Origin: Epilithonimonas lactis
GTDB taxonomy: Bacteria; Bacteroidota; Bacteroidia; Flavobacteriales; Weeksellaceae
Assembly (NCBI RefSeq): GCF_900110605.1
Contig: NZ_FOFI01000002.1
Span: forward strand, 186,001 to 250,000
Direction of reading: 5' to 3'
DNA: 64,000 bases
Shown here: piece by piece, positions 18,436-26,370 of the stretch
How positions within the stretch are numbered: position 1 is the stretch's first letter
Layout of the letters: every line of letters begins with the position of its first letter
Made by a program: the position numbers and the translations under genes
The notes under the pieces: generated by a model
What the model was told of the DNA's origin: nothing
The model's input: the letters and a program-made list of their open reading frames with translations, nothing else
The model's database searches: none

Positions 18436-19251
18436 TTAATAACTTTCCTTCTCGTTCGGGAAGTCAGCACTTTTCACATCTTTCACATATTGCGAAACTG
18501 CGCCAGTGATCTCGCTATAAAGATCCAAATATCTTCTAAGGAACTTAGGTGAAAACCCTTGATTCATCCCGACCATATCTTGGTAGACCAAAACTTGACC
18601 ATCACAATCCGGTCCAGCTCCAATCCCAATCGTAGGAATCGAAATACTTTCTGAAGCTCTCTTTGCAAGCGCTGCTGGAATCTTTTCCAGAACGATTGCG
18701 AAACATCCAAGTTCTTCCAAAAGTTTACAATCAGCGATTAGTTTTTCTGCTTCTGCATCTTCTTTCGCTCGTACTTTATAGGTTCCAAATTGATAGATAC
18801 TTTGAGGCGTCAAGCCAAGATGCCCACAAACCGGAATTCCAGCATTGATGATTCTTCTGATCGATTCTTCGATCTCTTTTCCACCTTCGATCTTCACAGC
18901 GTGAGCGCCACCTTCTTTCATCATTCTTACCGCGGATTCCAAAGCTTTCTCCGGATTGCTTTGATAAGTTCCGAACGGAAGATCTGCCACGACCAAAGCT
19001 CTTTCCACACCACGAACCACGCATTGCGTGTGGTAGATCATTTGGTCGAGCGTAATAGGCAAAGTCGTTTCAAAGCCAGCCATTACGTTCGCAGCAGAAT
19101 CACCTATCAAGATAGAATCTACGCCGCCAGCATCCACCATTTTCGCTGTTGTAAAATCGTAAGCTGTTAGCATTGTGATCTTTTCCTTATCGAATTTCAT
19201 TTTTCGTAAGGTCTCGGTAGTGATCTTTTTTATTTCTGAGTGTACAGACAT
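18436..19251 (-). CDS. panB: 3-methyl-2-oxobutanoate hydroxymethyltransferase
   Basis: 271 residues, the normal PanB length. It transfers a hydroxymethyl group from 5,10-methylene-THF to alpha-ketoisovalerate to form ketopantoate, the first committed step to pantothenate and CoA. Motifs: [33 protein letters not shown] (metal-binding Asp), [27 protein letters not shown] and [23 protein letters not shown]. It is not beside panC or panD in this window. Terminator downstream, ATAAATGAT-rich patch upstream. Confidence 0.96.
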   Translation of the reverse strand: MSVHSEIKKITTETLRKMKFDKEKITMLTAYDFTTAKMVDAGGVDSILIGDSAANVMAGFETTLPITLDQMIYHTQCVVRGVERALVVADLPFGTYQSNPEKALESAVRMMKEGGAHAVKIEGGKEIEESIRRIINAGIPVCGHLGLTPQSIYQFGTYKVRAKEDAEAEKLIADCKLLEELGCFAIVLEKIPAALAKRASESISIPTIGIGAGPDCDGQVLVYQDMVGMNQGFSPKFLRRYLDLYSEITGAVSQYVKDVKSADFPNEKESY

Positions 19252-19257
19252 GATTAT

Positions 19258-19362
19258 GAATGATAAATTATAAGTGATAAATGATTACGAAAGAAAATAA
19301 TTGATAAAAATGTTAGAAGAATGAATTGCAAATCATTGATTGCTCATCGATTATCATTTATA
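19258..19362. repeat. ATAAATGAT-rich patch between panB and the Crp/Fnr gene
   Basis: Contains TGATAAATTATAAGTGATAA and TGATAAATGAT on one side and the complementary ATTATCATTTAT at the other (about 19350), as at 1018-1101 and 31018-31095. It has no coding content. It lies between panB (start 19251) and the regulator (end 19358), both on the minus strand. Confidence 0.45.
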
Positions 19363-20071
19363 TAACAACGTGACCGAGTTTGATCAGTTTGTCGCGGTTT
19401 AGGATCTTGATGTTTCGTCCTTCCACAGAGATCAGATCATCTTGTTTGAATTCTGAGATCAGTCGGATCGCGCTTTCTGTAGCCGTTCCGATAAGATTGG
19501 CAATTTCCTCTCTCGTCAAAGAAATTTTGATGAATCCTTCTGGATCAGTTCCCAGTTTTTGTTCTAGCAAAATAAGGATCTCTGCTAATCTTTCTCTCAC
19601 TGTTTTCTGTGCAAGGAAGGTTACTGTGTTCGCAGATTCGCCTAATTCGTAAGCAATCTTTTGAAGCATTGCGTAAGACAATTTGGAATCGACCTCCAAC
19701 AAATGCAAAAATACATCGGAAGGTAAAAACTGAACTTTCATAGGTGTCATTGCTTCTGCTTTTGCCTGGAAATTTTCCCCACAAAGCAAAGAGCGGTAAC
19801 CGATGAGATCATTTTCTTTGCAGAATCTCAAAATTTGATCTTTCCCATAAACACCTGACTTGGATAATTTTGCAGTTCCTTTTTCGATAAAATAGACACC
19901 TTTTGGCGACTCGCCATCGTCGAAAACCACATCACCTTTTGAGAATTCCAAAACTTTTAGCGCTTTTTCATATACTTCAAAATCTGTAGAATTAAGACTT
20001 TCGCGCAAAGAATCTTTATGGAAAGCTTTCGAGAAATTTTCTTCTATAACCAATTGTTGTTCAAGAGACAT
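19358..20071 (-). CDS. Crp/Fnr-family transcriptional regulator beside cbb3 oxidase genes
   Basis: 237 residues from MSLEQQLVIEENF (ATG 20071); an ATG at 20092 is seven codons longer. A cyclic-nucleotide-binding-like beta barrel (about 20-120, with KGDVVFDDGESPKGVYFIEKGTAKL) is joined by a long helix to a winged helix: ISLTREEIANLIGTATESAIRLISEF. The N-terminal Cys cluster of true FNR is absent, so direct oxygen sensing by an Fe-S cluster is unlikely. It lies divergently from ccoI, with a palindrome (20076-20089) at the start of its own transcript, so it probably regulates itself and the oxidase genes. Confidence 0.88.
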   Translation of the reverse strand: MSLEQQLVIEENFSKAFHKDSLRESLNSTDFEVYEKALKVLEFSKGDVVFDDGESPKGVYFIEKGTAKLSKSGVYGKDQILRFCKENDLIGYRSLLCGENFQAKAEAMTPMKVQFLPSDVFLHLLEVDSKLSYAMLQKIAYELGESANTVTFLAQKTVRERLAEILILLEQKLGTDPEGFIKISLTREEIANLIGTATESAIRLISEFKQDDLISVEGRNIKILNRDKLIKLGHVVI

Positions 20072-20075
20072 ACCT

Positions 20076-20089
20076 ATGACATTTGTCAG
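20076..20089. promoter_or_regulatory. FNR-like palindrome between regulator and ccoI
   Basis: ATGACATTTGTCAG: TGAC and GTCA half-sites with a 4-nt spacer, the 14-bp layout of FNR/CRP-family sites (TTGAT-N4-ATCAA). It is close to the sequence CTGACCAAAGTCAG before ccoS. The site sits a few bases upstream of the regulator's ATG at 20071 and next to its candidate -7 element, which suits autorepression. Confidence 0.6.
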
Positions 20090-20097
20090 CAAAAATA
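20090..20097 (-). promoter_or_regulatory. Candidate -7 promoter element of the regulator gene
   Basis: On the complement TATTTTTG matches TAnnTTTG. It is followed within a few bases by the palindrome at 20076-20089, so a bound regulator would cover the transcription start. Confidence 0.45.
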
Positions 20098-20132
20098 AGA
20101 CTTTTTAACGCTACATACCAATATTTTTGCCG

Positions 20133-20140
20133 TAATTTTG
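20133..20140 (+). promoter_or_regulatory. Candidate -7 promoter element of ccoI
   Basis: TAATTTTG matches the TAnnTTTG consensus 26 nt upstream of the ccoI ATG. The palindrome centre at about 20082 lies 57 bp upstream of the element's end, a distance compatible with activation by a Crp/Fnr protein. Confidence 0.5.
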
Positions 20141-20166
20141 CAATCCAAATATCTGAGTAATTTTTA

Positions 20167-22545
20167 ATGGCAGAACAATGTTTTCACTGCGGGCAAAATA
20201 TCGATAAGGAACAAATTCTTTTTGATGAAAAATTATTTTGCTGCAACGGTTGCCAATCGGTTTATGAAATTCTGAACGTTCATAATCTTGACAATTTTTA
20301 CAATATCAACAAACGTTCTGGGATAAGACCTAGCAACGAAAACAATTCACAATTCGACTATCTCGACACGCCCGAAATCTTCAACAAAGTGATAGATTTC
20401 TCAGAAGGCGGCACAACGCTTGTGACCTTCAAGATTCCGGTAATCCACTGTTCTTCTTGCATTTGGCTTCTGGAAAGTCTGCACACCATCAACAAGAAAA
20501 TCAAATATTCTCAGGTCAATTTCACCAGAAAAACACTTCAGGTCTCTTTCAAAGAAGAGGAATTGAAATTAAGTGAACTCGCAAAATTCCTGACAAATCT
20601 TGGATACAAACCCATCATCAACCTCGAAACGGCTGAGAAAAAACACGACAAACTAGATAAAAGTCTTCTTATCAAATTGGCGGTTGCTGGATTTGCTTTT
20701 GGAAACGGAATGTTTTTCAGCTTCCCAGAATATGTTTCGGGAGAGGACGTTTGGTTCCATTCTTACAAACATCTATTCCGGGTTCTTTTGTTTTTGTTTG
20801 CAACTGCAGTTGTATTTTATTCAGCTTCAGATTATTACAAATCCGCTTGGTACGGTTTGAAAAATAAGATCATCAATATTGATGTTCCAATTGTTTTAGG
20901 AATATTCGTGCTTTACGGCAGAAGTATTTACGAAGTCGTAACAGATTATGGCCCAGGCTATTTTGATACACTTTGTGGATTATTGTTCTTTATGCTGCTC
21001 GGGAAAACTTTTCAGAAAAGAACTTACAACACACTTTCCTACGACAGAGATTACAAATCTTTCTATCCAATCGCGGTTACCAAAGTCGATTTTGATGGAA
21101 AACAGGAAAATATCTTGCTTTCCGAATTGGCTGTTGGCGATAGAATTATGGTCAGAAATCAGGAAATCATCCCTGTTGATTCGATTTTGATAAAAGGCGA
21201 AGGTAATATCGACAATAGTTTTATCACAGGAGAATCTGCGCATATTTCCAAAAAACCGGGCGATAAGATTTTCGCCGGTGGAAAACAGTCGGGTTCAATT
21301 CTGGAACTTGAAGTTATCAAAAGCGTGGACCAAAGTTACCTGACTCAACTTTGGAACAAGGAAGCTTTCAAAAAATTCGAAACCGGACTTGACACATTAA
21401 CAAATACGATTAGTAAATACTTCACATTCATTATTTTAGGAATTACGCTTCTTGCTGGAATCTACTGGGCGAGAATTGATATGGAGAAAATGTTCCAGGT
21501 GGTTTCTGCAATTTTGATTGTAGCTTGTCCGTGTGCTTTGGCGTTATCGGCACCATTTACTTTTGGTCACATTATGAGGATTTTAGGCCGAAATAATTTC
21601 TACGTAAAAGATACTTTGACGATTGAAAGACTGGCGAAAATCGACACTTTGGTTTTTGACAAGACGGGAACCATTACCGAAAGTAAAAAATCGAACATCA
21701 ATTATTTCGGAACTCAGATTGAAGATTTTGATTTGAAGAATATCAAGTCTTTACTTAAAAATTCGAACCATCCGCTTTCAAAATCACTTTACAATTTCAT
21801 TGAGGTGAATGATGATTATTTTGAAGTCGAAGATTTCGTTGAGATTTCAGGAAAAGGCTATCAGGGGAAAGTTCGTGGTGCGACCTACAAAATTGGTTCA
21901 GCGAGTTTTACAGGTGAAAAATCCCAAGATTTAGAAACGGCGGTTTACATTAAAAAGGATGACCATTTCATTGGCAAATTCACTTTCAAAAATGAATACC
22001 GAAGCAATCTTTCTACCCTTTTCAGCCATTTAAAAAATTATAAAATCAATATTCTGAGTGGCGACAATCCTTCAGAAAAATCGATTCTGGAAAAACTGAT
22101 TCCAAACGTTTCGGAGATGAAATTCAATCAAAATCCGGAAAACAAACTGGACTTCATCAAGGAACTCCAAGACAAAGGACAGAAAGTGGCGATGCTCGGC
22201 GACGGATTGAATGATGCTGGCGCTTTAAAACAGAGCAATGTCGGAATTGCTATCTCGGATGACAGCAATTCTTTCACACCATCTTCTGACGTGATTATGA
22301 ACGGTGAAAAAATCCCAGATCTGGATAAATTCCTAGCACTGGCGAAGGACGCAATTACGATTGTAAAAATCACATTCATAATTAGTTTGTGTTATAATGT
22401 TGTGGGTGTCAGCTTTGCGGTTTCCGGACATATGCATCCACTTTTTGCCGCGATCTTTATGCCTTTGAGTTCTGTCACAGTCGTTACATTCACGACACTT
22501 TCAACCTGGCTTCGAAGTTCCAAATACTTCAGGATAAACATTTAG
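20167..22545 (+). CDS. ccoI: Copper-transporting P-type ATPase for cbb3 oxidase assembly (CcoI/FixI type)
   Basis: 792 residues. The N-terminus has a Cys-rich putative metal-binding module (CFHCGQNI, FCCNGCQSVYEIL), then a heavy-metal-associated domain with CSSC (about 98), eight membrane helices, the ion motif CPCALAL (about 453), phosphorylation motif DKTGT (about 497), HPLS and the hinge GDGLNDAGAL (about 677). Members at this locus supply copper for the CuB centre of cbb3 oxidase. It is the first gene of the oxidase region and diverges from the Crp/Fnr gene. Confidence 0.95.
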   Translation: MAEQCFHCGQNIDKEQILFDEKLFCCNGCQSVYEILNVHNLDNFYNINKRSGIRPSNENNSQFDYLDTPEIFNKVIDFSEGGTTLVTFKIPVIHCSSCIWLLESLHTINKKIKYSQVNFTRKTLQVSFKEEELKLSELAKFLTNLGYKPIINLETAEKKHDKLDKSLLIKLAVAGFAFGNGMFFSFPEYVSGEDVWFHSYKHLFRVLLFLFATAVVFYSASDYYKSAWYGLKNKIINIDVPIVLGIFVLYGRSIYEVVTDYGPGYFDTLCGLLFFMLLGKTFQKRTYNTLSYDRDYKSFYPIAVTKVDFDGKQENILLSELAVGDRIMVRNQEIIPVDSILIKGEGNIDNSFITGESAHISKKPGDKIFAGGKQSGSILELEVIKSVDQSYLTQLWNKEAFKKFETGLDTLTNTISKYFTFIILGITLLAGIYWARIDMEKMFQVVSAILIVACPCALALSAPFTFGHIMRILGRNNFYVKDTLTIERLAKIDTLVFDKTGTITESKKSNINYFGTQIEDFDLKNIKSLLKNSNHPLSKSLYNFIEVNDDYFEVEDFVEISGKGYQGKVRGATYKIGSASFTGEKSQDLETAVYIKKDDHFIGKFTFKNEYRSNLSTLFSHLKNYKINILSGDNPSEKSILEKLIPNVSEMKFNQNPENKLDFIKELQDKGQKVAMLGDGLNDAGALKQSNVGIAISDDSNSFTPSSDVIMNGEKIPDLDKFLALAKDAITIVKITFIISLCYNVVGVSFAVSGHMHPLFAAIFMPLSSVTVVTFTTLSTWLRSSKYFRINI

Positions 22546-22592
22546 AACGCCCTTATTTAGAGCGATTATAAATTATCCATATTTGCACCATT

Positions 22593-22606
22593 CTGACCAA
22601 AGTCAG
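22593..22606. promoter_or_regulatory. FNR-like palindrome upstream of ccoS
   Basis: CTGACCAAAGTCAG: perfect 5-bp arms with 4-nt spacer, resembling the site at 20076-20089. Its centre is 48 bp upstream of the end of the TAAATTTG element at 22641-22648, about one helical turn closer than in the ccoI promoter. Confidence 0.6.
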
Positions 22607-22640
22607 TAATTTTCACTAAATTTGACGACTGTTTTTACCT

Positions 22641-22648
22641 TAAATTTG
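22641..22648 (+). promoter_or_regulatory. Candidate -7 promoter element before ccoS-ccoNO
   Basis: TAAATTTG, 8 nt upstream of the ccoS ATG at 22657, matching TAnnTTTG. TTTG at 22621-22624 is only 16 nt away, shorter than the usual 19-21, so the -33 box is imperfect and the site may depend on the activator at 22593. The transcript would have almost no leader. Confidence 0.45.
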
Positions 22649-22656
22649 TCGCAGTT

Positions 22657-22845
22657 ATGGAGATTCTCTATTTGATGATTATCTGCAGCGTTTCTTTAGC
22701 TGTTATTTTCCTGGTAATTTTTATTATTGGTGCTAAAAAAGGACAGTTTGAAGACGATGAATCGCCTGCCGTCAGAATCTTATTTGATGACGAGGTGAAG
22801 ACAGAAGAGGAGACAGAAACTCCTGACAAAAATGATAAAGAATAA
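22657..22845 (+). CDS. ccoS: cbb3 oxidase assembly protein CcoS
   Basis: 62 residues: MEILYLMIICSVSLAVIFLVIFII, one membrane helix, followed by GAKKGQFEDDESPAVRILFDDE and an acidic tail. The QFEDDESPAxRILFDDE stretch is the CcoS signature. CcoS is needed for cofactor insertion in the cbb3 catalytic subunit. It lies 15 nt before ccoNO and is probably transcribed with it. Confidence 0.93.
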   Translation: MEILYLMIICSVSLAVIFLVIFIIGAKKGQFEDDESPAVRILFDDEVKTEEETETPDKNDKE

Positions 22846-22860
22846 TTGCTATTTGTAGAT

Positions 22861-25146
22861 ATGGAAACACAAAAATTTAGTTATGACAACGGTATTGTTC
22901 GCGCTTTTCTTATCGCGACGGTCGTTTTCGGTTTATTAGGTTTTTTATTAGGACTGACGGCTGCGTTGTTGCTATTTTACCCTGAATTACCAGAATTTTT
23001 CCTGGGAACTGATGACCCTACGATTCAATCGCTAAGAAGCGGCGGAATGCAGGGATTGATTGATTCTCAAGGTGCTTTCGGATTTGGACGTATTAGAATG
23101 ATGCACACGAGCACCGTAATTTTCGCATTCGTAGGGAACAGCTTCTTTGCAGGATTTTACTATTCTATGCAGAGATTGTTGAAAACCAGAATGTGGAGCG
23201 ACACTCTATCTTGGGTTCATTTCTGGGGATGGCAGTTGATGTTGGTGACGACACTTATCACTTTCCTAATGGGAATCAACACTTCCAAAGAATACGCAGA
23301 GCACGAGTGGCCAATCGATATTTTGATCACGGTTGTATGGTTGATCTTTGGTTTCAATATGTTTGCCACAGTGGCAACAAGAAGAGTAAGGCATTTGTAT
23401 GTGGCGATCTGGTTCTACATCGGAACTTGGGTTGCAGTAGCTATGCTTCACATCTTCAATAACTTAGAAGTTCCTTTATCCTTCACAGGATGGAAATCCT
23501 ATTCTGCTTACGCAGGTGTGAAAGATGCCTTGGTACAATGGTGGTATGGTCACAATGCGGTAGCATTTTTCTTAACGACGCCAGTTCTTGGGATGATGTA
23601 CTACTTCGTTCCTAAGGCGGCAGACAGACCAGTTTTCTCCTACAAACTATCGATTATTCACTTCTGGTCGTTGATCTTCGTCTATATCTGGGCAGGTCCT
23701 CACCACTTACAATATACTTCTCTACCAGCTTGGGCTCAGGCAGTAGGAACAGGTTTCTCTATTATGCTTATCGCACCATCTTGGGGAGGAATGCTAAACG
23801 GTCTATTGACTTTGAGAGGAGCTTGGGATAAAGTTAGAGAAAATCCGGTTCTTAAATTCTTTGTCGTAGCAGTAACTTGTTACGGTATGGCAACTTTTGA
23901 AGGACCACTTTTGGCAACCAAAACCGTAAACAAAGTAGGTCACTTTACAGACTGGGTAATTGGTCACGTTCACTTAGGTGCACTTGGATGGAACGGATTT
24001 ATGGCCTTTGGGGTTATCTATTATTTAGTTCCAATTATGTGGAGAACCAAACTTTGGTCTGTAAAACTAGCTAACTGGCATTTCTGGTTAGGAACATTCG
24101 GGATCATTTTCTACGCAGTTCCTTTGTATATCGCTGGATTTACACAAGGTTTGATGTGGAAACAGTTCAACCCAGACGGTACTTTGATGTACAAAAACTG
24201 GTTGGATACCGTAACTGCGATCTTACCATTCTTCAAATTGAGATTCCTAGGTGGATTCCTATATTTCTCTGGAGCTGTACTAATGGTTGTGAACTTAATT
24301 GCAACCGCTAGAAAAGGATCATTCCAAAAAGAAGTTCCGGTAGAAGTTCCTGCATTGGCAAAAATCAACAAAGGAAGAAAGGAAGGCGAAACATTCCACC
24401 TTTGGTTGGAGAGAACACCATTATATTTATCAATATTATCATTCGTTGCAGTAGCAATTGGTGGATCATTAGAAATCTTACCAACCATATTCGTAAAAGA
24501 CAACGTCCCTACAATTTCAGCCGTGAAGCCTTATTCACCATTGGAATTAGAAGGTAGAGATCTATATATCAGAGAAGGTTGTAACTCTTGCCACTCTCAG
24601 ATGATCCGTCCTTTCCGAGATGAAGTTGTAAGATTCAATGGTAAAAACGGACAGTATTCCAAAGCTGGTGAATATATCTATGACAGACCATTCCTTTGGG
24701 GTTCTAAAAGAACTGGTCCGGATCTACAGAGAGAAGGTGGCGCAAGACCAGATTCTTGGCACTTCAAACACATGTACAATCCAAGATCGACTTCTGCAGG
24801 TTCAATTATGCCGAGATTCCCTTGGTTGATTGAAAATACACTCGACAGAAGCAAGACGAAAGCTAAATTGGAATTGATGAAGAATACTTACGATGTTCCA
24901 TACACAAAAGCTCAAATAGACTCTATGGATACTTGGATGAACAATCAAGCGAGTGTCATCGTGAAAAATGTATTCTCTGAAGCGGCCGACGTGAAAACAT
25001 CATTTGCAGAAGCGAAAGCGAACAAAGCGAAAGATGGCGAGCAATTTGTTCCACTTGAAAAGAGAGAGATCGTTGCCTTGATCGCATACTTGCAGAGATT
25101 AGGAACTGATATCAAAACGACAGAAGTAAAAACAGCTAGTAATTAA
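22861..25146 (+). CDS. ccoNO: cbb3-type cytochrome c oxidase, fused CcoN-CcoO subunit
   Basis: 761 residues from ATG at 22861. Residues about 1-480 are CcoN: about 12 membrane helices with conserved His residues (RMMHTSTVIFAF, WWYGHNAVAFFLTTP, WAGPHHLQYTSLP and WVIGHVHLGALGWNGF) that bind hemes b, b3 and CuB. Residues about 540-760 are CcoO: an anchor followed by the heme c motif CNSCHS (about 574) and GPDLQREGGARPDSWHFKHMYNPRSTS. It reduces O2 to water at low oxygen and pumps protons. A single polypeptide for subunits I and II is known in Bacteroidota. Confidence 0.96.
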   Translation: METQKFSYDNGIVRAFLIATVVFGLLGFLLGLTAALLLFYPELPEFFLGTDDPTIQSLRSGGMQGLIDSQGAFGFGRIRMMHTSTVIFAFVGNSFFAGFYYSMQRLLKTRMWSDTLSWVHFWGWQLMLVTTLITFLMGINTSKEYAEHEWPIDILITVVWLIFGFNMFATVATRRVRHLYVAIWFYIGTWVAVAMLHIFNNLEVPLSFTGWKSYSAYAGVKDALVQWWYGHNAVAFFLTTPVLGMMYYFVPKAADRPVFSYKLSIIHFWSLIFVYIWAGPHHLQYTSLPAWAQAVGTGFSIMLIAPSWGGMLNGLLTLRGAWDKVRENPVLKFFVVAVTCYGMATFEGPLLATKTVNKVGHFTDWVIGHVHLGALGWNGFMAFGVIYYLVPIMWRTKLWSVKLANWHFWLGTFGIIFYAVPLYIAGFTQGLMWKQFNPDGTLMYKNWLDTVTAILPFFKLRFLGGFLYFSGAVLMVVNLIATARKGSFQKEVPVEVPALAKINKGRKEGETFHLWLERTPLYLSILSFVAVAIGGSLEILPTIFVKDNVPTISAVKPYSPLELEGRDLYIREGCNSCHSQMIRPFRDEVVRFNGKNGQYSKAGEYIYDRPFLWGSKRTGPDLQREGGARPDSWHFKHMYNPRSTSAGSIMPRFPWLIENTLDRSKTKAKLELMKNTYDVPYTKAQIDSMDTWMNNQASVIVKNVFSEAADVKTSFAEAKANKAKDGEQFVPLEKREIVALIAYLQRLGTDIKTTEVKTASN

Positions 25147-25158
25147 ATTTAAAATAAA

Positions 25159-25356
25159 ATGATTCCGCAAAGTTTTAAAGACATCGTCTCCAATGTGGAA
25201 AATGCAGGTTTGTTTCAGACCATTGCAATGCTCATCTTTATTTTGTTCTTCGTGGTAATGGTTTATGTTGTAATCAACAGGCCAAAAAAATATTATAAAG
25301 AAGAAGAAAATGCACCTTTGGAAAAAGATGATGAGGACGACAGATTTACTTTGTAA
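25159..25356 (+). CDS. ccoQ: CcoQ-like small subunit of cbb3 oxidase
   Basis: 65 residues, one membrane helix (TIAMLIFILFFVVMVYVVI), then NRPKKYYKEEENAPLEKDDEDDRFTL. Size, position between CcoNO and CcoP and the acidic tail fit CcoQ, which stabilises the complex. Twelve nt after ccoNO, 19 nt before ccoP. Confidence 0.85.
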   Translation: MIPQSFKDIVSNVENAGLFQTIAMLIFILFFVVMVYVVINRPKKYYKEEENAPLEKDDEDDRFTL

Positions 25357-25375
25357 TTAAAAAAGATAATTAATC

Positions 25376-26260
25376 ATGAAAAGAAGAACACCTGCTTATA
25401 TTAATATTCCGATCGTTTTAGGATTACTAATTATAGTTTTTTATATGTTTACCCAAACATCAGATTTCCTGTCCACCAAGTTTTTCCTTGGAACAGCTTT
25501 GATCAGTATTGTAGTGGTATTCATCCAAGGTGCAATTGGTGATCTGATAGAAAATGAAAAGTTCAAAAAGCTAACAGATACTGAGAAAGCAACATATCTT
25601 GCGGAGAAAAAAGTTCCTTACTTCCAATATCTTTGGAATGGTGCTTTCAAAAGCCAATCAGAAAAAGAAGAGAAAGATATCCTTATCGACCACGGATTCG
25701 ATGGCATTATGGAACTTGACAATCAGCTTCCTAAATGGTGGTTAGGTCTTTTCTATTTTGGAGTAGCTTACTGTATCCTTTATGTTTCATCTTATTTCTT
25801 GACAGATTTTGCTCATCCTTACAAAGAATATGAGCAGGAATACAGAGAGCAGACTGCTGCGATCAACGAATATATGGCAACTGTAACTCAACCAACTATC
25901 GAAACTGCAGTATTCTCTGAGGATAATGTAGAAGCTGGAAAAGCTGTTTTCGAAACCAACTGTGTGTCTTGTCACGGAGAAGGTGGAAAAGGTGGTATTG
26001 GACCTAACTTGACAGATAACTTCTGGATCAACCAACCAGAGAAAACATTATTTAAAAATGTGTTCTACATGGTTGAAAATGGAAGTACAAATAACCCTAC
26101 AATGCAGGCTTGGGGTAAGAATGGTGTCGTATCTGGATTTGAGATTCAGCAAGTTTCGGCTTATGTTTACCACATCAACCAAGAGCAGGCTCCTATCACA
26201 CCTGCACAAGGTGGCGCAGCTCCACAAGGGACTGAGGCCAACTGGGAAAAAGCTAAATAA
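25376..26260 (+). CDS. ccoP: cbb3 oxidase diheme-family subunit CcoP, single-heme form
   Basis: 294 residues. Two membrane helices near the start, the cbb3 N-terminal domain with DHGFDGIMELDNQLPKWWLGLFYFGVAYC, then a cytochrome c domain with CVSCHGEGGKGGIGPNLTDNFW (about 196) and NPTMQAWG (axial Met). Only one CxxCH is present, whereas proteobacterial CcoP carries two, so this is the shorter form seen in Flavobacteriia. It feeds electrons to CcoO/CcoN. The C-terminal tail is Pro/Ala-rich. A structured element follows (26269-26355). Confidence 0.94.
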   Translation: MKRRTPAYINIPIVLGLLIIVFYMFTQTSDFLSTKFFLGTALISIVVVFIQGAIGDLIENEKFKKLTDTEKATYLAEKKVPYFQYLWNGAFKSQSEKEEKDILIDHGFDGIMELDNQLPKWWLGLFYFGVAYCILYVSSYFLTDFAHPYKEYEQEYREQTAAINEYMATVTQPTIETAVFSEDNVEAGKAVFETNCVSCHGEGGKGGIGPNLTDNFWINQPEKTLFKNVFYMVENGSTNNPTMQAWGKNGVVSGFEIQQVSAYVYHINQEQAPITPAQGGAAPQGTEANWEKAK

Positions 26261-26268
26261 TATCATAC

Positions 26269-26355
26269 AAAAGAGATTGTCAAAGAATATCATCCGCTTC
26301 GGAATGGTATTTGAAAATGAATAGTACACTATTCATTCTCAGGACAATCTCTTTT
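26269..26355 (+). terminator. Three-way-junction structure with T tract between ccoP and ccoG
   Basis: Outer arms AAAAGAGATTGTC (26269-26281) and GACAATCTCTTTT (26343-26355) form a perfect 13-bp stem that runs into a T tract. The loop holds two further hairpins: AATATCATCCG with CGGAATGGTATT (one bulge and one G-U pair) and ATGAATAGT with ACTATTCAT. A simple terminator would need only the outer stem; the two inner hairpins make an rRNA-like junction. It ends 15 nt before the ccoG start. Confidence 0.7.
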
Positions 26356-26370
26356 TTTTATCTAAATATT

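Noticed and set aside
19358-20071. True oxygen-sensing FNR
   Set aside because: The N-terminal Cys group of FNR is absent; only Crp/Fnr family membership is supported.
26311-26370. Longer N-terminus of CcoG
   Set aside because: It would translate the junction stem and T tract; homologues begin MSTTEKKYNEAE-like, at 26371.
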